From CAVTJL01 sp963735065 (GTDB lineage: Bacteria > Pseudomonadota > Alphaproteobacteria > Geminicoccales > Geminicoccaceae), in the NCBI GenBank assembly GCA_963735065.1, contig CAVTJL010000004.1:1-64000 (forward strand): DNA of 64,000 bases, written 5' to 3'. The translations under genes and the position numbers were made by a program. Shown here one piece after another: positions 42,918 to 52,119 of the stretch (within the stretch, counting starts at the first letter, position 1; the number at the start of each line of letters is the position of its first letter). Below the pieces are notes generated by a model, which had not been told where the DNA came from, did no database searches, and saw only the letters and a program-made list of their open reading frames with translations.

Positions 42918-44522
42918 ATGCGGCGGATCCCATTGATAGATCCAGGTCTCCGTAAGCGTCGACGGCCCGAGCTTCAGATACATGCGCAGATCGATCGGCT
43001 CTGTGCCCTGCCAGCTGATGTCGAAATTGACGCGCCAGCCATTGATCTCCGGCAGAGGCCGGGCAAGCGGTGAGATCAGGATCTTGCCATCGAGGGCGGT
43101 CAGCCGCTCGACCGAGCCGCGTGAGAGGGTGATCACCGGCTCGACCGGCTCGTCCTTGTGGATCAGGGGAAGATCGCCGCCGGAAAAGTCGACGACGAAC
43201 TTTCGGAGGTTCTTCTTTGGAGCATGCCCGATGATGCCGCCTGCGCCTATCCGGGTGGCGACGCATACCGCGAGGTTGACCGGCTTTACCGGCGGCCGCT
43301 CGCACCAGTAGAGGCGGTAGCTCAGCTCGACCTCGTGACCAGGCTCGAAGGGCTCGGCGGGCTTCCAGAACGCGACAATGTTGTCATTCGTCTCATCGGC
43401 CGTCGGCAGCTCCACGAGCATCACGGCACCCTTGCCCCAGCTTCCGCCGGGAACCACCCAGACGCTCGGCCGGCGCTCATATTGGGCGCCCTCGTCCTGG
43501 TAGTCGTTGAAGTTCCGGTCGCGCTGCAGCAGGCCGAAGCCCTTGGGGTTCTCGTCGAGGAACGAGCTCACCCGGATGGATGGCGGGTTGACCAGGGGCC
43601 GCCAGATCCACTCGCCGGCGCCCGTCCACATGGAGAGGCCATCCGAATCATGGATCTCGGGCCGCCAGTCGTCGGCGACGCGCCGATCGTTCTCGCCGCA
43701 CTGGAACATGCTCGTCATGGGCGCGATGCCGAGGCGCTCGACCGGCTTGCGAGGATAGAGATGGCACGTCACGTCCATGATGGTGGTGCCGCCGGGAGCG
43801 ATGTCGAAACGGTAGGCGCCGGTCGTGCTGACGCTGTCGAGAAGCGCATAGACCGTCAGCGTCGTGCTGCTCGGCTCGGGGCGGACCAGCCAGAAGTGCC
43901 GGAAGACCGGAAACTCCTCCGGGCGCCCCTCCATGCCCGTGTCGATGGCGAGGCCACGGCACGACATGCCGTAGTGGCTCTGCCAGTCGGTGGCACGGAA
44001 GTAGGACGCGCCCTGGAAGACCACCACGTCCTGGGCGAAGTTCTCGTGAAAGTGCAAGCGAAAGCCGGCAAAGCCCAGATCGGCCGGGAGAGGCGGGTCG
44101 AAGTGGGTCGGGCCATAATCGAACATGGCCGGGTCGTAGCGGATGGGCGTGGCCTTGCCGTCCGTCACCTCGTCGATGCGCACGGCCGCCTTGAAGAAGA
44201 TGCCGCGGTGAAAGAACTGCACCTGAAAGGGCAGGTCGCTATGCGCCCAGAGCGCATGCTCCGGCTTGAATCTGATGGCGTTATATTCGTCCCAGGTGAG
44301 GGCGGCGACGGCGGGCGGAAGGTCCTCGGAAGGCGGCGCGTAGGCCGTTCCGGCCAGATCGTGTGCGTGGCCCTTGAGCCAGTCCCAGCTGAAAGGCTCA
44401 CCTTCTCCTTGGGAGGGCTGAGCCGGCTGGGCCAACAGGGCCGGCGCGTTGGCAACGACCTTGGCTGCCAATCCCCAGCCCGCCACCATGGCTGCGCTTT
44501 CGAAAAGGTCCCGTCGTCTCAT
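42912..44522 (-). CDS. Periplasmic glucan biosynthesis protein OpgG/OpgD
   Basis: 536 residues. It starts with a twin-arginine signal (MRRRDLFESAAMVAGWGLAA), as in OpgD, and the mature protein has the MdoG fold: YNAIRFKPEHALWAHSDLPF, FQVQFFHRGIFF, GASYFRATDWQSHYGMSCRG, VWVVPGGSWGKGAVMLVELP and the Ig-like C-terminal part ending YLKLGPSTLTETWIYQWDPP. These proteins help branch or release osmoregulated periplasmic glucans. The glucosyltransferase OpgH is not in the window. The ATG at 44522 coincides with the signal peptide; the longer upstream frame runs into serC and is false. Confidence 0.92.
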   Translation of the reverse strand: MRRRDLFESAAMVAGWGLAAKVVANAPALLAQPAQPSQGEGEPFSWDWLKGHAHDLAGTAYAPPSEDLPPAVAALTWDEYNAIRFKPEHALWAHSDLPFQVQFFHRGIFFKAAVRIDEVTDGKATPIRYDPAMFDYGPTHFDPPLPADLGFAGFRLHFHENFAQDVVVFQGASYFRATDWQSHYGMSCRGLAIDTGMEGRPEEFPVFRHFWLVRPEPSSTTLTVYALLDSVSTTGAYRFDIAPGGTTIMDVTCHLYPRKPVERLGIAPMTSMFQCGENDRRVADDWRPEIHDSDGLSMWTGAGEWIWRPLVNPPSIRVSSFLDENPKGFGLLQRDRNFNDYQDEGAQYERRPSVWVVPGGSWGKGAVMLVELPTADETNDNIVAFWKPAEPFEPGHEVELSYRLYWCERPPVKPVNLAVCVATRIGAGGIIGHAPKKNLRKFVVDFSGGDLPLIHKDEPVEPVITLSRGSVERLTALDGKILISPLARPLPEINGWRVNFDISWQGTEPIDLRMYLKLGPSTLTETWIYQWDPPHP

Positions 44523-44641
44523 CGCTGTCCGTGCCACATCTGCATCGCCGATGCCACGCCCGGTGGCCCCGCCCGGTCGATAACCTTCCACCCGCCTCGC
44601 GGTGCCGCGCCGCGATATCGCCCGATCGGCAGAGCCGGGCG

Positions 44642-45814
44642 TCAGGTTGCCGCAGCTGACCCGATGCCCATGTCCGTGGCGGCGGCGAAGCTCCAGTCGA
44701 GCCAGGGCAGCAGCGCCTCGAGGTCGCCGGCCTCCACCGTGGCACCGCACCAGATCCGAAGGCCGGGAGGCGCATCGCGGTAGCTCGCTATGTCGAAGGC
44801 GGCGCCGGCCTCGGCCAGGGACGTGCTCATCTGCGCGACGAACTGCCGCTGCTCGGCATCGCTCGCCGAGGCGAAGGCCGGATCCACGATCCTCAGGCAG
44901 ACCGAGGTGGTCGAGCGCTGTGCCGGATCGCAGGCGAGAAAGTCGACCCAGGCCGTGCGCTCCACCCACGCCTCGACGATATCCATGTTCCGCTCCGACC
45001 TCGCGATCAGCCCGGACAGGCCGCCGGAATCCTCGGCCCATCTCAGCCCGTCCAGGGCATCCTCGACGGCGACCATCGATGGCGTGTTGATGGTCTCGCC
45101 CTCGAAGATGCCTTGGACGACGCGCCCCCGGCTCGCGAGCCGGTAGAGCTTGGGTATCGGCCAGGGCGGCTCATGGGTCTCGAGGCGCGTCACGGCGCGC
45201 GGCGACAGGACAAGGACGCCGTGCTGCGCTTCCCCGCCTAGGACCTTCTGCCAGGACCAGGTCACGACATCGAGCTTCTGCCAGGGAAGCTCCATGGCGA
45301 AGGCAGCCGAGGTCGCGTCACAGAAGGTGAGACCCTCGCGATCGGCTGCAATCCAGGACGCGTCGGGGATCCGCACGCCCGAGGTCGTGCCGTTCCAGCA
45401 GAAGACCGTGTCGCGACGGGGATCGACGCCCGCCAGATCTGGAAGCTCTCCATAGGGCGCCTCGAGCGCTCTGACGTCCGGCAGCCGGAGCTGATCGCGC
45501 AGATCGGCGAGCCAGCCCCTCCCGAAGGCCTCGAAGGCGATGACATCGACGCCGCGTGGACCGAGAAGCGACCACATCGCCGCCTCGAAGGCGCCGGTGT
45601 CGGAGCCTCCTATGATGCCCAGCCGGTAGTCGGCGGGGATGCCCAGGATCGCGCGGGACCGCTCGCACACCTCGACGAGACGGGCCTTTGCGGGGGCGGA
45701 CCTGTGCGAGCGCCCGACGAGCGCATCCTCCAGCACGCGCGGCGACCAACCCGGCCGCTTGGCGGTCGGGCCGGAGCCGAAGCAGGGGTTTTGAGGACGG
45801 ATCTCTGGTCGCAA
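44642..45814 (-). CDS. serC: Phosphoserine aminotransferase (alphaproteobacterial/archaeal type)
   Basis: 390 residues from a TTG at 45814. SerC transfers an amino group from glutamate to 3-phosphohydroxypyruvate in serine synthesis. The conserved N-terminal NPCFGSGPTAKRPGW, GRSHRS, the GTTSGVRIPD loop and the PLP Lys in VVTWSWQKVLGGEAQHGVL mark the TIGR01365-type found in alphaproteobacteria. No ATG precedes the conserved N-terminus; the TTG has GGAG eight bases upstream, so it is preferred to a GTG at 45931. serA is not adjacent. Confidence 0.9.
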   Translation of the reverse strand: MRPEIRPQNPCFGSGPTAKRPGWSPRVLEDALVGRSHRSAPAKARLVEVCERSRAILGIPADYRLGIIGGSDTGAFEAAMWSLLGPRGVDVIAFEAFGRGWLADLRDQLRLPDVRALEAPYGELPDLAGVDPRRDTVFCWNGTTSGVRIPDASWIAADREGLTFCDATSAAFAMELPWQKLDVVTWSWQKVLGGEAQHGVLVLSPRAVTRLETHEPPWPIPKLYRLASRGRVVQGIFEGETINTPSMVAVEDALDGLRWAEDSGGLSGLIARSERNMDIVEAWVERTAWVDFLACDPAQRSTTSVCLRIVDPAFASASDAEQRQFVAQMSTSLAEAGAAFDIASYRDAPPGLRIWCGATVEAGDLEALLPWLDWSFAAATDMGIGSAAAT

Positions 45815-46029
45815 GCGATGGATCTCCGGGCGCCGGGGGCAGGTCGGCGAGACGCTAGAGGGAGAGCGACCGCGTCGCAACAATGCGCGAGGGAAGGGGC
45901 CCCGCTCGGCCCTGCGCACGTTCGTCCCCACCCTCCTCGGCTCGCCTCCTCAAGGGCTCTGTGTTACCTAAGCGCCATCTGCGTGTGTGCCCATGCTGCG
46001 CCGAGGAGTTGCCGTTGCTCGCGTCATCG

Positions 46030-46986
46030 ATGCCGCCGCTCGAGGTTCTGCTTGCCAAGCCGCGCGGCTTTTGCGCCGGCGTCGAGCGGGCCGTGGCGAT
46101 CGTGAAGGATGCTCTCAGGGTCAACGGCCCCCCCGTCTACGTTCGACACGAGATCGTCCACAATCGGCACGTCGTGGACGAGCTGCGCGCCTTGGGCGCT
46201 GTCTTCGTCGAGGAGCTCGACGAGGTCCCGGCCGATGGGCTGGTGATCTTCTCAGCCCATGGCGTGCCCAAGTCGGTGCCCGACGAGGCGCGACGGCGGC
46301 GGCTCGTCTTCACGGATGCCACCTGTCCCTTGGTCTCCAAGGTCCATCGCGAGGTCGAGCATCACCAGCGCACGGGGCGTACGGTGCTCCTCATCGGTCA
46401 CGCCGGGCACCCCGAGGTAATCGGCACCATGGGGCAGGCCCCCGAGGGAACCGTTCTCCTCGTGCAGACCGCCGAGGAGGCCGAGCTCGTGCGGGTGCCC
46501 GACCCCACGCGCGTCGCCTATTCGACGCAGACGACCCTCTCGGTCAGCGACACCCAGGATATCGTTGCCGTTCTGCGGCGCCGCTTCCCCGCGCTGGAGG
46601 GACCGCGGAACGAGGATATCTGCTACGCAACGACGAACCGACAGCGCGCCTTGATGCGTATCGCTCCGCGCTGCGACTTGGTGCTCGTTCTGGGCGCGCC
46701 CAATTCCTCGAACTCCAGACGGCTGGTCGAGGTGGCGCTGCAATCGGGTTGTGCCCGGGCGGCGCTCGTCGAAAGCGCGGCGGACATCGATTGGTCGAGC
46801 CTCGAGGGCGTGCGCCGTCTCGGCCTTTCCGCTGGAGCCTCGGCCCCGGAGCCGCTGCTCCAGGGGCTGATCGAGGCGCTCCGCGAGCGCTTCGCCGTGA
46901 CGGTCAATGAGGTGGAGAGCATCCGCGAGGATGTCGTCTTCAAGGCGCCGCCGGTTCGCCGCCGTCACCTCTCGCTAGCCTCCTGA
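46030..46986 (+). CDS. ispH: 4-hydroxy-3-methylbut-2-enyl diphosphate reductase
   Basis: 318 residues. The last enzyme of the MEP pathway, giving IPP and DMAPP. The three 4Fe-4S cysteines are C14 in RGFCAGVERA, the Cys of DATCPLVSKVH and the Cys of NEDICYATTNRQ; active-site histidines and the catalytic Glu (VAYSTQTTLS, SAHGVPKSV regions) are also in place. A TTG at 46015 with GAGGAG upstream is an alternative start, five codons earlier. ispH-thrB-rnhA is a known gene order in this class. Confidence 0.95.
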   Translation: MPPLEVLLAKPRGFCAGVERAVAIVKDALRVNGPPVYVRHEIVHNRHVVDELRALGAVFVEELDEVPADGLVIFSAHGVPKSVPDEARRRRLVFTDATCPLVSKVHREVEHHQRTGRTVLLIGHAGHPEVIGTMGQAPEGTVLLVQTAEEAELVRVPDPTRVAYSTQTTLSVSDTQDIVAVLRRRFPALEGPRNEDICYATTNRQRALMRIAPRCDLVLVLGAPNSSNSRRLVEVALQSGCARAALVESAADIDWSSLEGVRRLGLSAGASAPEPLLQGLIEALRERFAVTVNEVESIREDVVFKAPPVRRRHLSLAS

Positions 46987-47042
46987 GACCGGAACGCCTC
47001 TTGGTGCTGTTCCGATGGGCTCGGATCGGCTAGCAGACGGCC

Positions 47043-48005
47043 ATGGCGGTCTACACCGATATCGACGACGCGGCGCTGCGTGATTTTCTGCTGGCTTACG
47101 ACCTCGGCGAGGCGCGGGCGCTCGTGCCCATTCCCGAGGGCGTGGAGAACTCGAACTTTCGCCTCCAGACGACGCTCGGCCAGTTCATCCTGACCCTCTA
47201 TGAGCGCCGGGTCGATCCGCGGGATCTGCCCTTCTTCCTGGGCCTGATGCAGCATCTGGCCCAGCATGGGCTGCCATGTCCGCTGCCGGTTCAGGCCCGG
47301 GATGGAGCAGCGTTGCGGCAGCTGTGCGCCAAGCCCGCGGCGATCGTCACCTTCCTCGAAGGGCGCGGGCCGCGGCGAATCTCGGTTGCCCGCTGTCGCG
47401 CCTTGGGCGAGGTGCTGGGTGCCCTGCATCTGGCCGGTCGGGGCTTTCAGCTTCGACGTGCCAACGCCCTCTCGATCGCGGGCTGGCGGTCTCTCTTCGA
47501 CGGCTGCCAGGGTAAGGCGGATGCTGTGGTCCCCGGTCTGGAGCAGGAGCTGGCCGGGGAGCTCGAGACGTTGGCGCGCGACTGGCCGCGGGATCTGCCC
47601 GAGGGCGTGATCCATGCCGACCTCTTCCCGGACAATGTCTTCTTCGAGGCCGACAGCATAACGGGTGTCATCGACTTCTACTTCGCCTGCAACGACTTTC
47701 TCGCCTACGACCTGGCCATCTGCCTGAATGCCTGGTGCTTCGAGGACGACGTTGCCTTCAACGTCACCAAGGGGCGGGCGTTGCTCGAGGGCTATCAGAG
47801 CCGGCGATCGCTCTCCGACATGGAGAAGGCTGCGCTGCCCGTGTTGGCGCGCGGCTCGGCGCTGCGCTTCTTGATGACCAGGCTCTACGACTGGATCCAC
47901 CGCGTCGATGGCGCCCTGGTGCGGCCCAAGGATCCGCTCGAGTATCTTCGCAAGCTGCGCTTCCACCGCGGGATCGAGGGAAGCGAGGCCTATGGCCTCG
48001 GGTGA
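47043..48005 (+). CDS. thrB: Homoserine kinase (APH-fold type)
   Basis: 320 residues. It phosphorylates homoserine for ThrC. It belongs to the aminoglycoside-phosphotransferase-like ThrB group: GVENSNFRLQTTLGQFILTL near the N-terminus, the catalytic loop VIHADLFPDNVFFE and the Mg2+ Asp in ITGVIDFYFACNDFLAYDLA. It is unrelated to the GHMP-type ThrB of E. coli. It overlaps rnhA by 14 bp. Confidence 0.94.
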   Translation: MAVYTDIDDAALRDFLLAYDLGEARALVPIPEGVENSNFRLQTTLGQFILTLYERRVDPRDLPFFLGLMQHLAQHGLPCPLPVQARDGAALRQLCAKPAAIVTFLEGRGPRRISVARCRALGEVLGALHLAGRGFQLRRANALSIAGWRSLFDGCQGKADAVVPGLEQELAGELETLARDWPRDLPEGVIHADLFPDNVFFEADSITGVIDFYFACNDFLAYDLAICLNAWCFEDDVAFNVTKGRALLEGYQSRRSLSDMEKAALPVLARGSALRFLMTRLYDWIHRVDGALVRPKDPLEYLRKLRFHRGIEGSEAYGLG

Positions 48006-48456
48006 CGATCGTGTCGAGATCCACACGGATGGCGCCTGCAGCGGGAATCCCGGCCCGGGCGGCTGGGCCGCGATCTTGAGCTGGCGCGGCCGCGAGCGCG
48101 AGCTCAGCGGCGCCGAGGCCTTGACGACCAACAACCGGATGGAGCTGGCAGCTGCCATAGAGGCTCTGGCCAGCCTGAAGCGGCCCATGCAGGTCCGCCT
48201 GTTCACGGACAGTGACTATCTGCGCAAGGGCATCACCGCCTGGCTCCCCGGCTGGAAAGCGCGAGGGTGGCGGACGGCGAGCCGGCAGCCCGTCAAGAAC
48301 CGGGATCTCTGGGAGCGTCTCGATGCGGCGGCCGCCCCGCATGAGGTCGAGTGGTGCTGGCTCAAGGGGCATGCGGGCCACGAGCTCAATGAGCGGGCGG
48401 ACGCGCTCGCTCGGGCTGCCATCACCGAGCTCAGGAGCGGGCGCGGCAAGGCCTAG
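47992..48456 (+). CDS. rnhA: Ribonuclease HI
   Basis: 154 residues. It cleaves the RNA strand of RNA-DNA hybrids. The DEDD catalytic residues are in IHTDGACSGNPGPGGWA (first Asp), MELAAAIEAL (Glu), FTDSDYLRKGI (Asp) and ERADALAR (Asp). The basic-protrusion segment WLPGWKARGWRTASRQPVKN and the GHAGHELNE loop are intact. The ATG at 47992 is inside the thrB 3' end. Confidence 0.95.
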   Translation: MASGDDRVEIHTDGACSGNPGPGGWAAILSWRGRERELSGAEALTTNNRMELAAAIEALASLKRPMQVRLFTDSDYLRKGITAWLPGWKARGWRTASRQPVKNRDLWERLDAAAAPHEVEWCWLKGHAGHELNERADALARAAITELRSGRGKA

Positions 48457-48512
48457 CCCGCGGCAGGCACACGAGCGCCGCGGAGCGTTGTGATACTGGG
48501 TGCGAAGGGGCC

Positions 48513-48909
48513 ATGGCGCGGCTGAGCATTCGTGTCGACCTCGACGCCGGACGGGCCGTTGGCCCGGGCAAGATCCGTCTGCTCGAGCTGATCGGCGAGC
48601 TGGGCTCGATCTCGGCGGCCGGCCGCGCCATGGCCATGTCCTATCGCCGCGCCTGGCTGCTGGTCGACCAGCTCAACAGCAGCTTTGCCGAGCCGGTGGT
48701 GGCCGCCCATCACGGGGGAACCAGCGGTGGTGGGGCGGTGCTGACCCCAAAAGGTCGGGAGATCGTTCAGCGCTATCGGCGCATCGTCAGCGATGCCGAA
48801 AGCGCGGCCGCCGCCGACCTCCTGGCCCTCGAATTCGGCGCTCGGCCCACCTGCGCCGGGCACTTCTGCCGCCAGCGACGACCCGGATCGGGATATCAAC
48901 GAGGACTGA
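48513..48909 (+). CDS. ModE-type winged-helix regulator, probable one-base frameshift near 48834
   Basis: The first ~107 residues form the ModE N-terminal LysR-like winged helix: RVDLDAGRAVGPGKIRLLEL, LGSISAAGRAMAMSYRRAWL, LVDQLNSSF, TSGGGAVLTPKGREIVQRYR. In frame the reading then runs on to 49274, wholly antisense to the DUF1244 gene, with Arg/Leu-rich sequence. The next frame gives a short Pro/Asp-rich tail (SDDPDRDINED) and a stop at 48909, a normal length for stand-alone ModE-like proteins. Removing one base near 48834 joins them. No molybdate-binding (Mop) domain is attached. Target genes are unknown; no mod transporter is nearby. Confidence 0.75.
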
Positions 48910-48926
48910 CGGCGTCGCCTTCGCGG

Positions 48927-49259
48927 CTAGCTGGCTGCCTGGCTCGCCGCGAAGGCTGCCTTTTGCTCGGCCGTCGCCTCGCTTTGATGCTGCGCCTTCC
49001 ACGCATCATACGGCATGCCGTAAATGAGCTCACGGGCCTCCTCGTAGCTCATCGGGATCGCCCGGTCCTCGGCTGCCGCCCGGTACCACTTGGCGAGGCA
49101 GTTCCGGCAGAAGCCCGCGAGGTTCATCAGGTCGATGTTCTGCACGTCGGCACGCTCGCGCAGATGCTCGACGAGCGTGCGGAACGCCGCCGCCTCGAGC
49201 TGGGTTCGTGTCTCCTCGTCCATCGCCTTCATTGTACGATCCTCGTCCTGCTCGCTCAT
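48927..49259 (-). CDS. DUF1244 family protein
   Basis: 110 residues. A strong DUF1244 match: AAFRTLVEHLRERADVQNID, LMNLAGFCRNCLAKWYRAAA, and AREIVYGMPY-like ARELIYGMPYDAWKAQHQSE, then ATAEQKAAFA. The CRNC pair is conserved in the family. Function unknown; common in alphaproteobacteria and gammaproteobacteria. The ATG at 49259 is first in frame. It faces the ModE-like gene and diverges from the ABC importer. Confidence 0.88.
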   Translation of the reverse strand: MSEQDEDRTMKAMDEETRTQLEAAAFRTLVEHLRERADVQNIDLMNLAGFCRNCLAKWYRAAAEDRAIPMSYEEARELIYGMPYDAWKAQHQSEATAEQKAAFAASQAAS

Positions 49260-49380
49260 GATGATGGGATGTAGGCGCCGGCGCGCCCATGCTCAACGAG
49301 ACGGCCTTGCCCGGTGTGCAGCGACCGCCTAAGCCACTTCCTCGGGAAGCGCCTCGAACGAGGGGGGAGGACGAAGAGCC

Positions 49381-50358
49381 ATGGCGTCTCGCGCCACAAT
49401 TGCGATGAGGCTGCTCGCGGCTGCGGGCATTGCTGCCGCTGCGGCGATCTCGTCTGCCCGAGCCGACACCGTCACGGTGGCAGTGACGGCGATCGTCGAG
49501 CATCCGGCTCTGGACGCCGCCCGCGAGGGTGTGCGCGATGCCCTTGCCGCCGCGGGCTATCAGGAAGGCAAGAACCTGCGCTTCGAGTTCCAGTCGGCCC
49601 AGGGTCAGCCGGCGACTGCCGCTCAGATCGCCCGTCAGTTCGTCGGCATGGGGCCCTCGGTGATCGTGCCGATATCGACCCCGTCCGCCCAGGCCGTGGT
49701 CGCGGCGACGAAGGATATTCCCGTCGTGTTCACCGCCGTCACCGATCCCGTCGGCGCCGGCATCGTCAAGAGCCTCGAGAAGCCGGGCGGCAACGTGACC
49801 GGCGTGTCCGACCTCTCGCCGATCACCCAGCATATCGATCTCATCCGCGAGATCATGCCGTCCGCCAAGCGGATCGGTGTGGCCTACAATCCCGGTGAGG
49901 CCAACTCGGTGACCCTCCTCCGGATCTTCAAGGCCGATGCCGAGAAGCAGGGGCTCTCCGTCGTCGAGGCACCGGCCAGCCGTTCGGCGGACGTCCAGGC
50001 CGCGGCCCGCAGCCTCGTCGGCAAGGTCGACGCGATCTACGTGCCCACCGACAACACGGTCGTCTCAGCCTTGGAGGCGCTGCTCGGGGCCGCAGAGGAG
50101 GCAAAGCTGCCCGTCTTCGCCGGCGATACGGACAGCGTGAAGCGGGGGGCGATCGCGACCATCGGCTTCGATTACTATCAGGTCGGCCGTCAGACGGGCG
50201 CCATCGTCCTCGAGGTGCTCAAAGGCAAAAAGCCCGGCGAGATCCCGGTCCAGCGGGCGACGGGCACCGACCTCGTCGTCAATCCGAAGGCTGCCGCGCG
50301 GTTCGGCATAACGATCCCGGACGACGTGCTGAAGCGTGCCAAGGAGGTTGTCGGCTGA
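49381..50358 (+). CDS. ABC transporter substrate-binding protein (TrpX-like)
   Basis: 325 residues with a signal peptide (about 1-28, ending ARAD). Two Rossmann-like lobes follow: VAVTAIVEHPALDAAREGVR, the TPSAQAVVAATKDIPVVFTA segment, DPVGAGIVKSLEKPGGNVTG, and KRIGVAYNPGEANSV. This is the ABC_sub_bind family (COG2984) that includes the tryptophan/tyrosine importer TrpX. The ligand is therefore possibly an aromatic amino acid, but other small molecules occur in the family. It is the first gene of a three-gene importer. Confidence 0.87.
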   Translation: MASRATIAMRLLAAAGIAAAAAISSARADTVTVAVTAIVEHPALDAAREGVRDALAAAGYQEGKNLRFEFQSAQGQPATAAQIARQFVGMGPSVIVPISTPSAQAVVAATKDIPVVFTAVTDPVGAGIVKSLEKPGGNVTGVSDLSPITQHIDLIREIMPSAKRIGVAYNPGEANSVTLLRIFKADAEKQGLSVVEAPASRSADVQAAARSLVGKVDAIYVPTDNTVVSALEALLGAAEEAKLPVFAGDTDSVKRGAIATIGFDYYQVGRQTGAIVLEVLKGKKPGEIPVQRATGTDLVVNPKAAARFGITIPDDVLKRAKEVVG

Positions 50359-50377
50359 GCAGCCGGCGCTCCTGCCG

Positions 50378-51277
50378 ATGAGCCTCACGGCGTTCCTCGG
50401 CGCCATCGAGCTGGGGCTCGTTTATGCTCTCGTCGGCCAGGGGGTGTTTCTCTCCTTCCGGGTCCTGAGCTTTCCTGATCTCACGGTCGATGGCAGCTTT
50501 CCGCTGGGCGCTGCCGTGGCAGCAAGCCTCATCGTCACCGGCACCGATCCCTTCGTCGCCACGGTCGCCGCGATCCTCGCCGGTGCGATGGCCGGCCTCG
50601 TCACCGCCTGGCTCAACGTCCGCTTCGGGATCCTCCACCTGCTCGCGAGCATCCTCGTGATGATCGCGCTGTTCTCGATCAACATCCGGATCATGGGCCG
50701 ACCGAATGTGGCCCTGCTCAACCAGCCCTCGGTCCTGAGCCCGTTTCAAGGCCTTGGCCTGCCCGATCTTTGGCTACGCCCACTGCTGATTGGCGTCGTC
50801 GTGCTGGTGGCAACCGGCTGCCTCGGCCGCTTCCTGCTCTCTGAGACGGGGCTCGCGATGCGGGCGGTCGGCGCCAATCCGCGCATGGCGCGGGCAAATG
50901 GGATAGCGCCGGGCCGCGTGATCTGCCTCGGCATGGCGATCTCCAATGCCCTCGTCGCCCTCGCGGGGGCGCTTTTCGCCCAGACCAACGGCTTCGCCGA
51001 CGTCACGATGGGGCTGGGCACCATCGTGGTGGGGCTCGCGGCGGTCATCCTGGGCGAGACCTTGATCCGGACGCGGGGCATCTGGCTGATGCTCGTCGGC
51101 TGCGTCCTCGGCTCCATCCTCTACAGGCTGGCCATCGCCTTCGCTCTCGACCTCGATGTCCTGGGCCTGCAGGCCTCCGACCTCAACCTCGTCACGGCCG
51201 TGCTCGTCGGTGTCGCCCTGCTGCTACCGTCCCTGCGCGACACGCTGAGCGCGCGGCGCTCGAGGCAGCGCGCGTGA
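50378..51277 (+). CDS. ABC transporter permease (TrpY-like)
   Basis: 299 residues, about eight or nine membrane helices. The SFPDLTVDGSFPLGAAVAAS segment near the N-terminus and MRAVGANPRMARANGIAPGR in the middle (the coupling helix) mark the branched-chain-type permeases that pair with COG2984 binding proteins. It forms the membrane channel of the importer. The ATG at 50378 lies 19 bp after the binding-protein gene; the GTGA overlap at its end ties it to the ATPase gene. Confidence 0.88.
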   Translation: MSLTAFLGAIELGLVYALVGQGVFLSFRVLSFPDLTVDGSFPLGAAVAASLIVTGTDPFVATVAAILAGAMAGLVTAWLNVRFGILHLLASILVMIALFSINIRIMGRPNVALLNQPSVLSPFQGLGLPDLWLRPLLIGVVVLVATGCLGRFLLSETGLAMRAVGANPRMARANGIAPGRVICLGMAISNALVALAGALFAQTNGFADVTMGLGTIVVGLAAVILGETLIRTRGIWLMLVGCVLGSILYRLAIAFALDLDVLGLQASDLNLVTAVLVGVALLLPSLRDTLSARRSRQRA

Positions 51278-52068
51278 TCCGGCTCGAGGGGGTCCACGTG
51301 ACCTTCGGGCGGGGCACGCCGCTTGAGACCAGGGCGCTGCGAGGCGTCGACCTGGTGATCCAGGAAGGCGAGCTGGTCACGGTGATCGGCTCGAATGGCG
51401 CTGGCAAATCGACCCTTCTGGGGGCCCTCACCGGCGACGCCGCGGTCGAGCGCGGGCGCATCCTGATCGGTGAGACCGACGTGACGCGGTGGGGCGCCGC
51501 CGCTCGGGCAGGTCTTGTCGCCCGGGTATTCCAAGATCCGCTGGCCGGCACCTGCGACGCTCTCTCGATCGAGGAGAACCTGGCGCTTGCCTTGGCGCGA
51601 GGCCGCCGCCGTGGCCTTGGTCGGGCGCTCGATGCGAGCCGGCGCGAGCTGTTTCGTGGCCGGCTCGCCGATCTGGGCCTGGGCCTGGAACGGCGTCTGC
51701 ATGATCCGATCGGCGCCCTGTCGGGTGGGCAGCGTCAGGCGCTGAGCCTCGTGATGGCGACGCTGGCGGATATGAAGATCCTTCTCTTGGACGAGCACAC
51801 GGCCGCGCTCGACCCACGAACTGCCGCCTTCGTCCTCGAGCTCACCGATCGCTTCGTCAAGGAGCGGGGCCTCACGACGCTCATGGTCACGCACTCCATG
51901 CGTCAGGCGCTCGATCATGGCACCCGAACCGTGATGCTGCACGAGGGTCGCATCGCCTTCGATCTTGCGGGGTCGGAGCGGCAGGGCCTCGACGTTGCCG
52001 ATCTTGTGGCGCTCTTTCATCGATCCGACGCGGGCACAATCGACGACGACCGCCTGCTGATCGGCTGA
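51274..52068 (+). CDS. ABC transporter ATP-binding protein (TrpZ-like)
   Basis: 264 residues. Walker A is GSNGAGKST (39-47), the Q-loop is VFQDPLAGT, the signature is LSGGQRQAL, Walker B is ILLLDEHTAALD and the switch His is in VTHSMRQAL. It powers the importer encoded by the two genes before it. The GTG start overlaps the permease stop by four bases. Confidence 0.93.
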   Translation: MIRLEGVHVTFGRGTPLETRALRGVDLVIQEGELVTVIGSNGAGKSTLLGALTGDAAVERGRILIGETDVTRWGAAARAGLVARVFQDPLAGTCDALSIEENLALALARGRRRGLGRALDASRRELFRGRLADLGLGLERRLHDPIGALSGGQRQALSLVMATLADMKILLLDEHTAALDPRTAAFVLELTDRFVKERGLTTLMVTHSMRQALDHGTRTVMLHEGRIAFDLAGSERQGLDVADLVALFHRSDAGTIDDDRLLIG

Positions 52069-52119
52069 GCGCCGACGCCAGACCCGGCGGCTCGATCAGA
52101 GCGGCGCGCGAGGCGTCCT

